DNA of 64,000 nucleotides. Source: Metellina segmentata (lineage: Eukaryota > Arthropoda > Arachnida > Araneae > Tetragnathidae). Below the pieces are notes generated by a model. It saw nothing but the letters and a program-made list of their open reading frames with translations, was not told the DNA's origin and searched no databases. Location of the stretch: assembly GCA_947359465.1 (NCBI GenBank), contig OX375876.1, positions 84,652,359 to 84,716,358 on the forward strand, in the 5' to 3' direction. Position 1 is the stretch's first letter. Every line of letters starts with the position of its first letter. Of this stretch, positions 12,619 to 25,294 are shown one piece after another. Made by a program: the position numbers and the translations under genes.

Positions 12619-14797
12619 GTAAGTAAACTCTATCGTTTTATATTTGAAAAAACATTCTACAAAATAATTCATTCAATAATGTTCAAAGAGAAAGTTATTT
12701 CCGATTACAATGTTATGATTATTGCTTTTGTATCTCGCTTTTTCAATAAGAAAACTGGTAGTTATTAACTGTTTATACTTCGTACACACTCAAAAGAGAA
12801 CTCAATGAATGTATATTGACCAAATAAAAATGCTCGTCAGAATACTTAACTTTGAAATATGTATTTAAATAATTACCAATTTTTATAAAAATTCTGCGAA
12901 TTTCACCGGTTAAGGAAACCGGGAAGGAAAAAAAAGTAAAACATAGAAGAGTAGTCGAGTGTAAAACAGAAGACCGGACAGACCATTCGGGTTTGTGAAG
13001 CTCGTACACACCTAAAGATGGACCCCCGAGGACAAGTCGAAAGAAATCCACTTCTAACGTCAGGAAATATAAATGGATTAAAATAATTCTTAACCGGAAG
13101 TATTAAATTCGTCTTCCGGTGGTTTGTCCATAGTTCGAAATTGTTTGGACTGATAAAATTAAAGCGTTTGGACATTTAAAAAAAATAGGGCACTTTTTCC
13201 TTTAAGTATGGCAACCCTGCTGCTATCTAACGACAGAATTGAGCAGAAGTTTCAAATGACGAAAGTTTACAGGGCGTAGCACCGAGCCCAAATAGTGCCG
13301 AGAAGGAACTCGCCAGTTTTTGAGATTACCTCTTGAGATTCGGCAACGCGGGTAGCCGAAGAGAAGCCTTTTGGTTTTCCATTCGTTCGAAAAAAGGCTA
13401 ATCGAGTGAGAGAGCTCCGTTAGGAAGTCATCATAATTCCTTCCTCTTCATTTCCTGGAGTTAAGGAACTTCTTTTACCGTTCATAGCTTCAGTGGGTTT
13501 CCTAGTTTTATTCGGTTTTTTTTTTCTCACCCTCAGCGAGCGCCAAAATCTGATTTTCCAGTCGTTTCGAAGTGAAATCAAAAAGGAAATGGTTTCCAAA
13601 AAATTCTTTAGGGTCTTCTTCCTCTGTACGAAATGTAAAAACCTGAACCGCCCGTTATGAATAAAAGTTTTAATGAATAATCCCATGAGGGAATATTTAC
13701 GATTCTATGAGTTGGATTTCAAAGACACATCTAGGTCTTCCAAGGTCAATTAATCCCTTCTAAGGCAGTAAGTTTAAACTTTTTTCATCTCATAGTGCAC
13801 ACAAAAACAGAACAAATATTCGGCGCCAAGCCAAAACAATTTCTTTCCACAATCTGCAAAAAAAAGAGGATAGTTTTTGAGTGATGTTACAAACATAATT
13901 TTTGTAATTTCGGACCCTTTTTGTTCCAATTAAAAAATAATAATTTGGAAACAATTTATTTATCCTACTACGCAAACAAAAATACTAGAAATTATTTACA
14001 TGATTACGAAATTGTTTGTGAACACAAATGTTTGTTCAAAGTTCAAAACTAAATCGTTGAAATTAAATATATCTTTTTCAATTTAAATCGTTTCATCATC
14101 CGTAAAGCACAACAGTACTCGAAAGCATCAATCCGCAAATAGTGGGATTGCTAGAGTCATGGGAGGGACAAAAATAAATGTTTTAAGCTTTAAAAACTTC
14201 AAAAAAACTCTGCTTAAAATCATACCAAGCAACAAAGATCTTTGAAGAAAAGACATTAAAACCATTAATTAAAGTAAATTCATATAATACCGCCAATAAC
14301 AAAATGAAACAGCAAACGTGAAAATTTCGCGATATGAATTTTAAAGCTTTTCTAGACCAGAATATGGGGATCATTTTGACCTATGAAGTGTGTGTGTTCA
14401 CTAAGTCATTTTTCTTTGCTTGACGGTTAGATTTGTTCTCCAAATGTAAACTTAATACAAGCTAAGAAATGGATTCCCCCTTTGTTATCTAAGAACTGCG
14501 GTGTTTGATTTCATATGTTTCACATGTAAACCGACGATATGATGGTTAATTGGTTAACGCTGATTAGATTAAGAGCTAAATGTAAAAAAAATGGAAATAA
14601 ATTTGATTTGATTTTAACCCCGATGTATAACATGCGAGAGCATTTTGGTAACAGATTGTAAAATTTGTCTGATTTGTTTGTTTTTTAGCATTGAAAATTC
14701 CTCTCCTACTAAATTGAATTTATAAACGCGTTCTATTATTCTAATCTCACAAATAAAACAATCACAATCTTGCAATTGGTAAATTTATATATATAAT
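12619..14797 (+). other. Rhomboid intron 1, proximal part
   Basis: Starts at the donor GTAAGT. Mostly AT-rich with no coding signal. A GC-richer island at 13230-13690 is listed separately. Short frames here are not supported as genes. Confidence 0.6.
13230..13690. other. GC-richer non-coding island in intron 1
   Basis: Composition rises well above the flanks, with runs such as AACGCGGGTAGCCGAAGAGA and GAGTGAGAGAGCTCCG. No frame resembles a protein, and no TIR, poly-A tail or tRNA-like boxes are seen. It may be an intronic regulatory element or an old unrecognised repeat. The evidence is composition only. Confidence 0.35.
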
Positions 14798-15284
14798 TCT
14801 CTTACGTGGCACGCAAAAAAGAGACGTTATTTTTTACCGCGTTTTGGCAACACTGGTCGATTGTTAGTTTACCACAAAACCTCGCGCCTCAATTGAATTT
14901 ATAGCGTTATCGGAAGACATTTTATTGAAAAAATATATATATTATTGGAGCTGTTGTGTAGCTTATGAATAACATGCTGAGTATCTGATTTCCAAAGCAG
15001 CGCTCACATTTCGAGTCAAAATTTGCTCCAAGTTTTCATTTGAATTCCAAATTGTTCAATTTCTGATTCCAGAGGTACAGTATAACTTTTCTGAAGAACA
15101 ACAAATTTATATTTAAAAGATATTTTTTGGTATATCATATTTTGTAAACAATCCCTTCTGCTAGGACACGTGTTTGCATTGATGCGAGTAAAGCGAATAA
15201 GGTTCGCACAGCGAACCAATGAGGATTGCAAAGCAATCCTCTGGGAGTTGGCGAGCATTTGCAAACAGGGGGCGGGCCCCCTAG
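14798..15284 (+). mobile_element. Short non-autonomous Helitron-like element (type 3)
   Basis: Begins TCTCTTACGTGGCACGC. It ends with the hairpin GGGGGCGGGCCCCC immediately followed by TAG, giving a CTAG terminus with T on the host side. Before the end is the inverted motif GGATTGCAAAGCAATCC. It is about 490 bp and lacks coding. Its 3' region resembles the minus-strand element at 19884-21254, which has the same GGATTGC..GCAATCC and GGCGAGC motifs. It lies inside rhomboid intron 1. Confidence 0.75.
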
Positions 15285-18200
15285 TTATTATTAATACCTT
15301 TCAATCAAAATATTAATATTTTATGTTAATAATGTTGCTGTGAATATCAAGAAGTATTGAAAATATTATTTCATTTCATACGAGAAACTTGCTATTCGAA
15401 ATTGCACATGACGGTAGGAAATGGACCCTATATTTATGATCAGAACACTACAATTTTTAAAATACTACAATTTTAAAAATATGAATGCATGTAAAAGCAA
15501 TGATGATTTGTGGATTCTTTATCTGTTACTCTGGACAAAAATAACATTACGGCAGTTTTCTCAATACGAATCCAGGTTGTATAAAATATGCATCACTATT
15601 CTTAATTACTTGCTAATCAAACAAAGCTGTATGTTCCCAGAGCTATTACAATGCGTCATTCATATCATTAACTAATGCCCTAAAGTCAGGAAAATAGCTT
15701 CAGTGCAAATCCTTTTCGTTAATCGTATTAAGATATGAAACAAGTATTTCATTCCATGTCAACATTTCAGCAAACTCCGTCCCTTGTGGATGTCGCGGAG
15801 GAATTAATTGGAACAGAAATTTAGGTATGGGCGTAATTTAATGCGAAATCAAAAGCCGCTTGAATTTCAATCAACTGGCATTTAACTAGCTATCTGAATG
15901 GTTAAAAATATTAATTAAAGACGTATTCTGGCACACTGGGTGCCTTAATGAGCAGGAAATCCTATTATCTGAATCATATTCTGGAGTTTCAATTATGCAG
16001 TGGTAATTTCCAACCCTGTGTTATTCTCTGATTGTTGATGCTTTACCTTTATAAGATAAGATTAATCTCATCGTCCATTGTATTATTGTCTGGCTAGAGC
16101 GATTTGGCATACGAAGTCACGTGATTTTGGACGAGTCTATTCCTTAAATTAGGCGATAGGTTAAACGTAAGCTCTGCGTTTTCACAGAATAGGCATCTTT
16201 AGCGTGGTTTCTGACTTCGAGTGTATCGCTCGGTGCCAAAAGCCACATCAGTGATTACAAGTGGGTGAAACAAATAATCACGAATGACTATAACATTACA
16301 TAATTTGTAGTTTTTTAGGTGCGACTCCGGTGAGAAAGCACATGATCTACTTACATTACTTACCATACTTAGCATTACTTTGAGCTCATGTATTGAGAGA
16401 AACAGAACATGTGTGGTGTTGGTATCTTATAGATGTAATTAACGACCATGATAAAAAAACGAAGCAGGTCAATAGATCGAGGAAAGAATAAGTTGATAAT
16501 TGCTGATCAATGTTGATGGACTATTTAAGATAAGATCTGATGAAAATATTTTAAATACTTATCAAATTGATAATAAATATGTAAACAGACAGTATATAAT
16601 ACGAGATCAGACACTGGAATCTAAAATGTAAAAGATTAATAAATTCATTCCTCCTTGTTTGAAAAGACAGTTTAAAAGATTATTCAAATTATAATTCCTT
16701 CTCAAATCTGAAATACTATTTTCCTTTGGCGATAGAAAAGAACTAAAATTTTTAAGTTGACAGCGTTTAAAAATATTTGGATGATTGTAAGTGGTGTATT
16801 TTGCGAATTAAATCATCTGTAGAAGTGGAATTATAGACTGTTTTAACAAAAATTCGGGACAGTTTATGACTGTCGATTACTTAAGAAATAGACTAAAACA
16901 AATACTTTATTTCAATGAAACCTTTTAAAGATTTTATGTTCATTTAGTTTTGTATGTGTGTTTTGTTTTACTTAATAGAATAGATATTTCATGGCCAACA
17001 ATGCATTTTTACAGAAACTTAATTAAATTTGACGTTATTGTGAAAATAATTTATTTAATATGCTTTAATGTGCCATAGAAAAGAACAAAAGCTAAGGAAA
17101 AAATATCTTGGCCAGTCTTTCCTCAAAAAAGTCCCCCTATTAATCAACAAGAAAATATAACTCAAAAGTTTTTTTCTAAACCCGTATGTTCTTTAAGTAT
17201 CAACGCCTTTACACCCAACATTGTATGATGGTAACGCTGGGCATTTTCGTAAAGCTTTCAGTTTTATTAAAAAAAAGCACTCAAAATACATCGCATTCCC
17301 CACACAAAATGAATACTTTAAGATGCACAATATTTCATCAGAAAGGAAGAGCTTGAATTTTTCAAAGTATATGCGTGCTCAAGTGGTTATAATTTCAGGT
17401 TTTTTTCCCCTTCCAGTCTGCAACGTATGGGGTGTGTTGATTAATTACTAAAGCTTATGTTCCTATCCCCTAATTTTAATTTTAAATCGCTTATCTTTTA
17501 ATTACACAATCAAAACATTGAGAGTACGTGAAGTGGCAAAAAAAAAGTGGCGTTTTATTATTTGCTTAACGATTGATTGTAAAATTGTTAGATTCAAATT
17601 ATATGAGGGTAAAAACTTAAATTACAGGGATTCATGTGGAATTCAGGAAGTAAAATGGATCATATCCGAAAAAAAAATGCAAAAACACTTCTTGTTGAAA
17701 AAATATATTATTTTACTTTGCAAACAATTACTTCTAGACTACTAAGAACACAAAAAAAAAATGGTGACACACACATCTTAACCATCTTTTCAAATCGTTT
17801 TTTTAATTAAATAATTTTAAAGCAGTTTGTTCCACAAGGTTCAAAAATGTTAAAACCCAATACATTTACTCAATTTTCTCTCAATAACATTTTTTTAATA
17901 AATAAATTTATTAATTGATTTTGAAAGGCAGTTTAATGATGTTCTAAAATATCTGTACATAGCTTTATCGGGAAGAAATATAATTACGTAGCTGGTTAAC
18001 ATGACGGACAGGACATCACCAAATAAAACTTCGTTCTCCGACTTCTTAGCTCCACAACAAGCATTTAAAAACATTGACAGATTATGTTATAAAACGGACA
18101 CTTATGAGAGACTTTTTCTGCTATGTTAAATGTAAGTAGCTTTAATGCTTCTGTGGCTAAACGTAATTCCTGTGATGGGACGTCAGTTGAGTCGTTTTTC

Positions 18201-19883
18201 GAATACGATTTTAGCACTTTGCCAGCAAAAATTGCAAGGAATGATTTCCGAATTGATATAGAATAGTGGATTGATCAACGCCAATTAGATTAAGACCAAA
18301 CCTATCTACAGTATAGATAAACTTTATTTTAAGGTAACACCAATATATGTCGTGTGAGAGCACTGGGATAACATAAAGTAAATCGTTATTTTCCATCCAA
18401 TTTGTTTGCACTTTAAATGAATCTCATATAATCTAAAAATTAGCACAATTAATTTCTTGGATTACCATACAAACGCCTCCTGAAAATGAAAGACTTTCTA
18501 TATCAACAAACGAACCACATGAAGACGAGGACTCTTCTTCCTGTAACCCAATACGCACATCTGCATTTAGCTTAACAAAAAATGGACACTTAATGAAATA
18601 TAAATAAACAGCCTTTGGATTAAATCTAATGAAAAATAGAAAATACTATAGGTTATGTACTTCGTTTAACATACAAAGGTAAATGAGGGATCATGACGAA
18701 AACAAATTGAAAATTATATCAGACACTCTTCTATCTCAACTTGCAAAATATAGACTGTTTACTGTTCATTAACTTAACAGTTGATCCAAGTTTTATGTGC
18801 AAGAGGTCAGCAAAACTTTTTTTCGGGGTCAAAGAAGTCTATTCTGTGAGTTGCCTTACTCTGGAACAAATTAATCTTCAAGCCATTCTTTTACTTCGTA
18901 ATGTTTTTTTGATGCGCTACTATCTTCAAGGGAAAAATACTTCTTAAGCACTCTGAAGCTTCTGTAACAGCCCTGCGATATTTAGGTTTTCTCATATCTA
19001 CCATTTGAGGTATCTTAATGACGTTAGAATTAGCATTTATAAGTCGAGTTTTTCAAGTTAACTGCATGAGCAAAAAAAATAAAAAAATGAAGGTAAAGAT
19101 CTCGTAACTCAATGATGGAGTATTAATGTAAAAAATCCTTTTTATACTGTCTCCATTAATATTAATGAGACAAAATGCTCATTTTTTCCTAAGTGTAAAG
19201 GTTAAAAAGGGCTTGTGGTGTGTGGGTACGTATCTGTTATAGAGCTAAAATAACAACTGAACAGCCTTACGTGACAAGACCTTTTTTAAAACGGATGTAG
19301 GAAAGCATGTAGGAAAAAATATCATCCCCAAATCACGAAACCTTTTTTTTGTTGGTATAATACACTGCCGATTTTTTGGACGGAGACCAGTTAACAAATG
19401 AAAATTAGAAATTCGAGAAAAACTTCTTCACTCAAAACTAAGAGAGGCAGTGTATGTGAATCTTTTCTTTTTCAGTGTCATTACGAATACTGGTGGCGAA
19501 GCCTGAGGGGGATTTGAGCCCCCTAAAAAATGTGTTACTTTCTTACTTGTGTATCCTCACGCAGTTAAAATTTTAACACACATAGAATACTCTTGTGAAA
19601 AAGATTAGATTAGATCGCTTGTTTATTAAATTAACCATTTGCTAGGAAATGTGGAGACTATTAATTTGTTACTGGCCTAACCATTTTATACAATGTCCTG
19701 CAAAACTTAAGGAACATCGCCATTTTTAAACAGTTAAAAGAAACAGCTTTTGGCGATTTGCATAACCGAGGATTTTCAGTAGAAAACGGGCACATATTCA
19801 AATTTTGGAATCGCAACATCAGTCTTTAGCATAGAAACGCGTTCTGTTAACGCAAGAACTGATCTACAGTCTCTTTTACTAAA
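15285..19883 (+). other. Rhomboid intron 1, middle part without recognised features
   Basis: About 4.6 kb of AT-rich sequence. Short frames (for example 15421-15675, 17221-17451, 17518-17745) have no recognisable domains and are treated as chance. No TIRs, tRNA-like boxes or tandem arrays were noticed. Confidence 0.55.
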
Positions 19884-21254
19884 CTAGGGGACTCCGCCCA
19901 CTGCTCGCTTATGCTCGCCAACTGCCGGGGATTGCTTCGCAAACCAACACTCCTTTCACAGATGGCATTTGGTTTGCTTCGCAAACCAACATTCCTTTCA
20001 CAGAGTGAAACTATCTGAATAATTCGTATTATCCTGATTTCACTTTCGGTACATGACGTCACAGCGAGGGCTTCGCCCCCTGCTCGCTTACGCTCGCCGA
20101 CCCCGGGGATTGCTACGCAATCCTGTTTGGTTTGGTTTGCAAACCAATACTTCTTTCGCAAGTGATTTCACTTTTTTTTTTTTTTTTTGCTTTAACACTT
20201 AATACACCCTAAACTAATAGGCGCATCAGTAAAAAATTTTCTACATGTTGTTCCCTGTGCAATTTTAAGTAAACAGTGTTAATCTCCAAACTTTACGATC
20301 TGTACTTTGTACTTTGCCGGTAAACTGTCTGAGAATAGAGGAAAAAAAAGCGAGCCTTTTTCCTCGCCAAATAAAAAGAAATCGTTTTTATGGCAATTGT
20401 TGCTACGATAAATTTGATATGTGGCAAACCCGATAGTCAAAAATGCAACCCACTACTGATTGCGGAACCTGCTATGCGAACTGAAAAATACGAAATTTGT
20501 GTCACCAACTTTTGATTGCATCGAATTTATTTATGAACCAATTTAAAAAAAAAATTGCACCGTAAGAAAGAGTACGTTCTTAGGTATACTGCGATATTTT
20601 TAAAATTAAAAACTAACAGTAATACGTTATAGATATGACCGTTTTAGTTTTGTATCGGAAGTTACGATCTGAAAGTTCCGAAAATTGTATGACCAACTTT
20701 TAATTGCATCGATTTTATTTATTAACCGATTTAAAAAATAATAGTACCGTAAGAAAGAGTACATTCTGAGGTAAACTGCGATATTTGAAAAATTAAAAAC
20801 TAATAGTAATAATATATAGATACGGCAGTTTTTTTTTTTAAATAACAAAAATGTCCCGATTTTTCCCGAATTTCAAAAAAATATTATCAAGAACCAAATA
20901 GAAATTTCAAAAAAAACTCGACGAGCTGCAAAATTTTACGTTGAGAGGTACTCTTTAAAAAGAACTCACGGCTTAAGACTGAAAATTTGTATGTGTTTTG
21001 CTCACTCGCGGAAGAAATTTCGCTTCTTCAATTTTGACACTTAATAAACCCTAAACTAATCGCCGCATCGGGAAAAAATCTTAATAATCGTCCAGGGAAT
21101 ACGATGAAGAACAAACCATGTTAATTTCGTTTTTTTCCGATCAGTACTTTCTCGGGAAACCGTCTAAGAATCGAGCTAAACAACACTGTTTTCAATCCTC
21201 CGGCGAATCGTCGTCGGCGGTAACTTTTTTTAAATATAGAGAGATAGAGAGACT
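19884..21254 (-). mobile_element. Helitron-like element with duplicated 3' end
   Basis: Read on the minus strand it ends GGGCGGAGTCCCCTAG at 19884, a short hairpin plus CTAG. The 3' region carries GGATTGC..GCAATCCCC and GGCGAGC..GCGAGCA palindromes. A second, similar 3'-end-like block (GAGGGCTTCGCCCCCTGC) lies at about 20066-20120. Inside are direct duplications: about 20500-20640 against 20690-20830 (ACCGTAAGAAAGAGTAC, ACTGCGATATTT), and a segment with ACACTTAATA.ACCCTAAACT at about 20192 and 21038. The 5' end is tentatively near 21254 (TCTCTCTATATTTAAA). A 104-codon minus frame over the 3' part only translates the palindromic repeats and is not counted as a gene. Confidence 0.65.
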
Positions 21255-21561
21255 TTAATAAAATTTTTCTATATGCAAACGCGGTGCTGCTTATACAACA
21301 AGAACGCCTTTTATATATATTTTTTCAATTTTCATAATTATCCTTCTTTCTATCTTATGGCACCCAATATAGTGTCAACACTTTAGTGCAGAGACTTTTT
21401 CACAGTTCTAGTCTGATTTTGTTGTTTTATTCTTACTCATCGGTTCGGTAATTCCTGACGAACTTTCGTATCATTTTCCCACATCCTGGTCATTTCACTG
21501 CAAAGTAGAACCTCTAAATCTTAGTGTTCCTTACGCTTTACACTTCAGTGTATGTTGGCAT

Positions 21562-22315
21562 TAGGGATGCGACACCGATGTTTAATAAAAAACATCGATG
21601 AATTTACCATCGATGTATCGGAGTCTATGTTTGTTTAACATCGATGTTTATACATGTTGATGTTTTTTAAATGGAAAAAGTACCTCTATAAAAATTTTAA
21701 AAATAACCAAGTAGCTTAGTTTTTATAATCAGTTAATTGAACATACTTTTAGACCAAAGTGGCCAAGGGTAAAGGGTCTGAAAAGTAGGGATGCGACGTC
21801 GATGTCGATGTTTTATAAAACATTGATGCATTTATCATCGATTTATTGGAGCCGATGTTTGTTTAACATCGATGTTTTAACAGTGTCGATGATACCCCCA
21901 TAAGTTGACAAATAATTAATAATAAGTAACAATAATTATCATACAACTACCTAATTATACTTATAGTTAGTAGTACCTATGTCAAATTTTTGTAAATATT
22001 ATATTCTTTTATATTAATTCAATTGGAAAAAATAAAAGATTTGTTAGTTGTTCTCATCAGTTTTTTTACTTTGTTTTGACTATTAAAAATAAGTCTTGGT
22101 TATAAATTAGTATATTAACACGGCAAATGACAAATTAAATCTCCCTCCCCTTGACGAACATTAATGTTTGAGGTTGCTAAACCACTTTTAAGAAATGGGT
22201 GGAAAAGTTTAAATACACAGATTTTTAGAAACATCGATGGTTTTGGGGCGATGTATTATCAACATCGATGTTTTAATTTTGGACATCGATGTTTTGCTGT
22301 CGATGTCACATTCCT
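21562..22315. mobile_element. hAT-like non-autonomous element rich in CATCGATG
   Basis: The left end TAGGGATGCGACACCGATG and the reverse of the right end (TAGGAATGTGACATCGACA) form imperfect terminal inverted repeats. The flanking 8-mers GTTGGCAT and TTTGACAT agree at six of eight positions, compatible with an aged hAT target duplication. A second left-end-like start (TAGGGATGCGACGTCGATG) lies at 21787, so the element is partially duplicated or nested. CATCGATG or near versions recur about ten times. The element ends some 300 bp before the rhomboid microexon. Confidence 0.6.
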
Positions 22316-22613
22316 ATTTGACATACCTACATATCAACGCTGCAAAAAGGACACACAAATAAAAAGGGAATTTCGAAAGATGCAACCATTTATACACGAT
22401 TTCTATACTTGAGTCAAATGAAATTTATTACTTTAAATTTAAATTGATTTGTGTACACAATCCTTTAAAATTAAATTAATTTTTCAACTTTGAGACTCCA
22501 CCAAAATAAAATCCTGACTATGTTACAGGAAAATAATATTTGCAATTTAACATATTTATTGAAATTGTTTTTATGTATTCATGAATTTTAACATGTATTT
22601 ATTTCTTTTGCAG

Positions 22614-22637
22614 AAATGGAGACAACTATTTGACAAG
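22614..22637 (+). CDS. Rhomboid-related protease, 24-nt microexon
   Basis: Preceded by the acceptor TTTCTTTTGCAG and followed by the donor GTAAGATT, the 24 bases encode KWRQLFDK in phase 0. This fits between the first coding exon (ending LLND) and the next exon (starting FDNEGFGEI). The result closely resembles the segment of vertebrate RHBDL3 that reads as WKVLFDQ followed by FDPGNTGYI. The microexon supplies the helix leading into the EF-hand loop. It is far below normal exon-finder limits. The call depends on splice sites, frame and family alignment agreeing; no transcript evidence was available. Confidence 0.78.
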
Positions 22638-23781
22638 GTAAGATTAATTTAATGCAACTGTAATTCCTTTCTACAGCACAAACATTCTTAACAATAATTT
22701 TTGTACTGCTTTAATTACGTAATTTCTTTGAAATTCTAATTCGTAATATTTTGTAAAAGGCTGAAGATTTTTTTAAAGAGAACATTCCACCTGATTTTAT
22801 TTTCTAAGACTATCATTGTTCATTTGGTGAAATGAAACCGAGATAAAAATGTATTCACATTTCGCTTTTTATGAAGGTCTGATTACGTGTTACAAATGCG
22901 ATTTTTCAAAATGGCAGAACATGATTGGAATATCTTTATTTTTAATTAGGTTCTTAATCGTGCGGAGTTGTGAAATACATTTCTTGAAATTTTTCTTTCA
23001 TCCTCTCTCTTTTTCTCAGTTCTATAATCAGATTACGATTCCTTAAGTCCGACGGAAGTAAGAGGAAAGTTCTTGCTTAATTAATTTCTTTCTATGCCCA
23101 ATGCAAAAGCTACAAATCGAATTATTTCAAGCATTCCATTTTTGATTACTATCCCAGAACAAAAGGAAAACGGGGGGAAGACTTTATTGTATTCCTTCTC
23201 CTTTTTTACTTACAGACCAAGCGAGCGAATCTTGGCAGGTGGATGTCTTCCAACATTCTACAAACATTCGGAGTCTTGTTTTATGACACATTTTTATGGC
23301 ATATATGTGGTAGATTTTGCTCCCCCGACCAACTCGTAAGCCACCGTGCGTTTTCAGGAAATGAGAAAAGCTTGGATTGGGAGGAAGCAATAAGCTTTTC
23401 CATTAGAGCCTTCCCGGGACTAGGGATTTCAATTTTCAGAGTGGCGATACGAAGTTACGGTAGCAGGTGCAGTGTTTCTTAACAATTAATTACTCGGAAT
23501 AGAGCGTTTTTAAGAGGCTCGTTGCACATTTCGAGTTTTGAGGAGAGCGTGTATGTTGCTAATTGCATCACTAGGATTAATGCCAACTAGTGCGATAATT
23601 CACGATTCCATCCTGTGGACTTTTGTAATGTTTATTGCATTCATGTAATGTTATTTTTCTGCATCAATTACATTGTTGACGAAAGCTTTTTTTTTTTTTT
23701 TTACGTTTTCATCTTCTTAATTACTGTTTAACTTTCGATATACACGCATATATGAAAAATTAAGGATAATCGTATCAAACT
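22638..23781 (+). other. Rhomboid intron 2, 5' part
   Basis: Starts at the donor GTAAGA. A somewhat GC-richer patch at about 23180-23480 contains short open frames on both strands, none recognisable. A poly-T run of about 18 lies near 23690. Confidence 0.5.
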
Positions 23782-23961
23782 ATGTCACCTGATCTCAATC
23801 CAACAGAGCATGCTTGGGATCCTCTCAGACGTCGTATTTGGGCTTTCACAATACCACCGCATAATATAACCGCACGAGAGCTACGACGTGATCTATTACT
23901 TGAGTTTTACTCCTTGACACAGGAACGTTTGGACAATTTCATCTGTTTGAATGGTGTTTAA
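23782..23961 (+). pseudogene. Tc1-like transposase C-terminal fragment
   Basis: A 59-codon frame starts SPDLNPTEHAWDPLRRRI after its Met and ends with TAA. SPDLNP-x-E-x-x-W is the signature around the third catalytic residue (Glu) of Tc1 DDE transposases. The following region (ELRRDLLLEF, LTQERLDNFI) matches the usual C-terminal helices. The catalytic Asp residues and the DNA-binding domain upstream are absent, so this is a truncated relic in rhomboid intron 2. Confidence 0.88.
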
Positions 23962-24252
23962 TATAGAACATCTAAAGAGTTTGCCACACAAATACACAAA
24001 CAGCTTAGCTTTTGAAAATAATTCAAGTTTAATTAGTACTTAAGTAAAAAATTAAAAATATCTTTCAGGTTTTTAATTTACTTTAATACGTGAAACTTCT
24101 TTTACACATTGGAAACTTTCAGAATATTTTCAATGTGCCATTTCTCAGATCCTTCTTCCTCAAAACGAAAAACTCTTATTCACATCATTGCAATTGGAGA
24201 ATCCTGAAATTTCCAATAATTTATTATTTCAGTCAAACTCAATTCTCAGAGT

Positions 24253-24345
24253 CTGGTACTAGCGTCCGTCGTCTAGTCTGGCACTGGGACCCGTCATCTA
24301 ACCTGGTACTAGGGTCCGTCGTCTAGTCTAGTACTGGGGCCTGTA
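24253..24345. repeat. 25-bp minisatellite, about four units
   Basis: Units start at 24253, 24278, 24303 and 24328 with the core CTGGTACTAG.GTCCGTC. They differ at several positions, so the array is not very recent. It lies in rhomboid intron 2. Confidence 0.85.
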
Positions 24346-24847
24346 GCACAGATGTATGGGGAGGGAGTAAACGTGGAACATGTAATGTAATATAAATAAT
24401 CAGTGAGTGCAAACATTAGTAGCACCTTAAAAAGTTGTTCTTATTTGATAAAATAGAATCAGATTTCTCTATTCGGAAAGCATGCATATTAGGAGGTTCA
24501 AAACGTAAGTTAACATTAGAATTTTCCTTTATAGGTACATCCTATACTAATACAGAACATCTCAGTTGGTTGTAGCAAAAATGCTTTTATGCCAACGCAT
24601 GGAAAGACATTGCAATGTCAGTCGAAAGCAAAGCAATTCATGGTAGATATAGGTTTCACTGTCTTATGTACTTTATGGTAGATATACGTTGAGAAAATTA
24701 AATCTGCTATAGGGCACCATAGGCATGGCATCGAAGACAAATACCCGGGGAATCATCCCAAATCAAGTAATGTATAGAACAGGCAGCATTTTTAAGATTT
24801 AGAACTAAACATACCAAATCAATAAAATGTGTGGAAGGAAAATTGAT

Positions 24848-24877
24848 TTACCCTGACTGTCACAATTGTCAGGGTAA
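24848..24877. other. Perfect 10-bp inverted repeat (hairpin)
   Basis: TTACCCTGAC and GTCAGGGTAA are exact reverse complements separated by 10 bases. It is not followed by a T-run. No surrounding element is recognised, and a function is not implied. Confidence 0.7.
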
Positions 24878-25294
24878 CAGTATGGCTAGTCCTGACCATC
24901 TACTGTAGTGTTTAAAATATCATGGGTGGACATTCCTGATGATTCCAACATCTTTTGGAGATTGTTTGCCAGGAGGACATCATGGAACTATTTATACACA
25001 ATTTGAATTTGATGTGTGATAAGAAAAAAAAAAGATAGGTTGCACTACTGTACATATTACCGTACAGTAAACTCATTTTTGTAGTTCACCACACCTTTTA
25101 TGGTTATAAATAGCTAAAGAGGTTATTTCTGATACGTGTAGGACGTGGTATCAACATATTATACCTGATTGTGTTTTTCAACACAATGTTATTAGAATCC
25201 GTTTTCCACTCTTCTGAAAATCGTGTGCTTTTAGTTGTGACAGTGTTCTTTCTAGGGGTTCAATGCGTTAAGAATTTCTTTGGTGTTCTTGCAG

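Noticed and set aside
19847..20161. 104-codon - frame as a small protein
   Set aside because: It translates duplicated palindromic Helitron 3'-end sequence (repeated ERNVGLRSKP-like blocks), not an independent gene.
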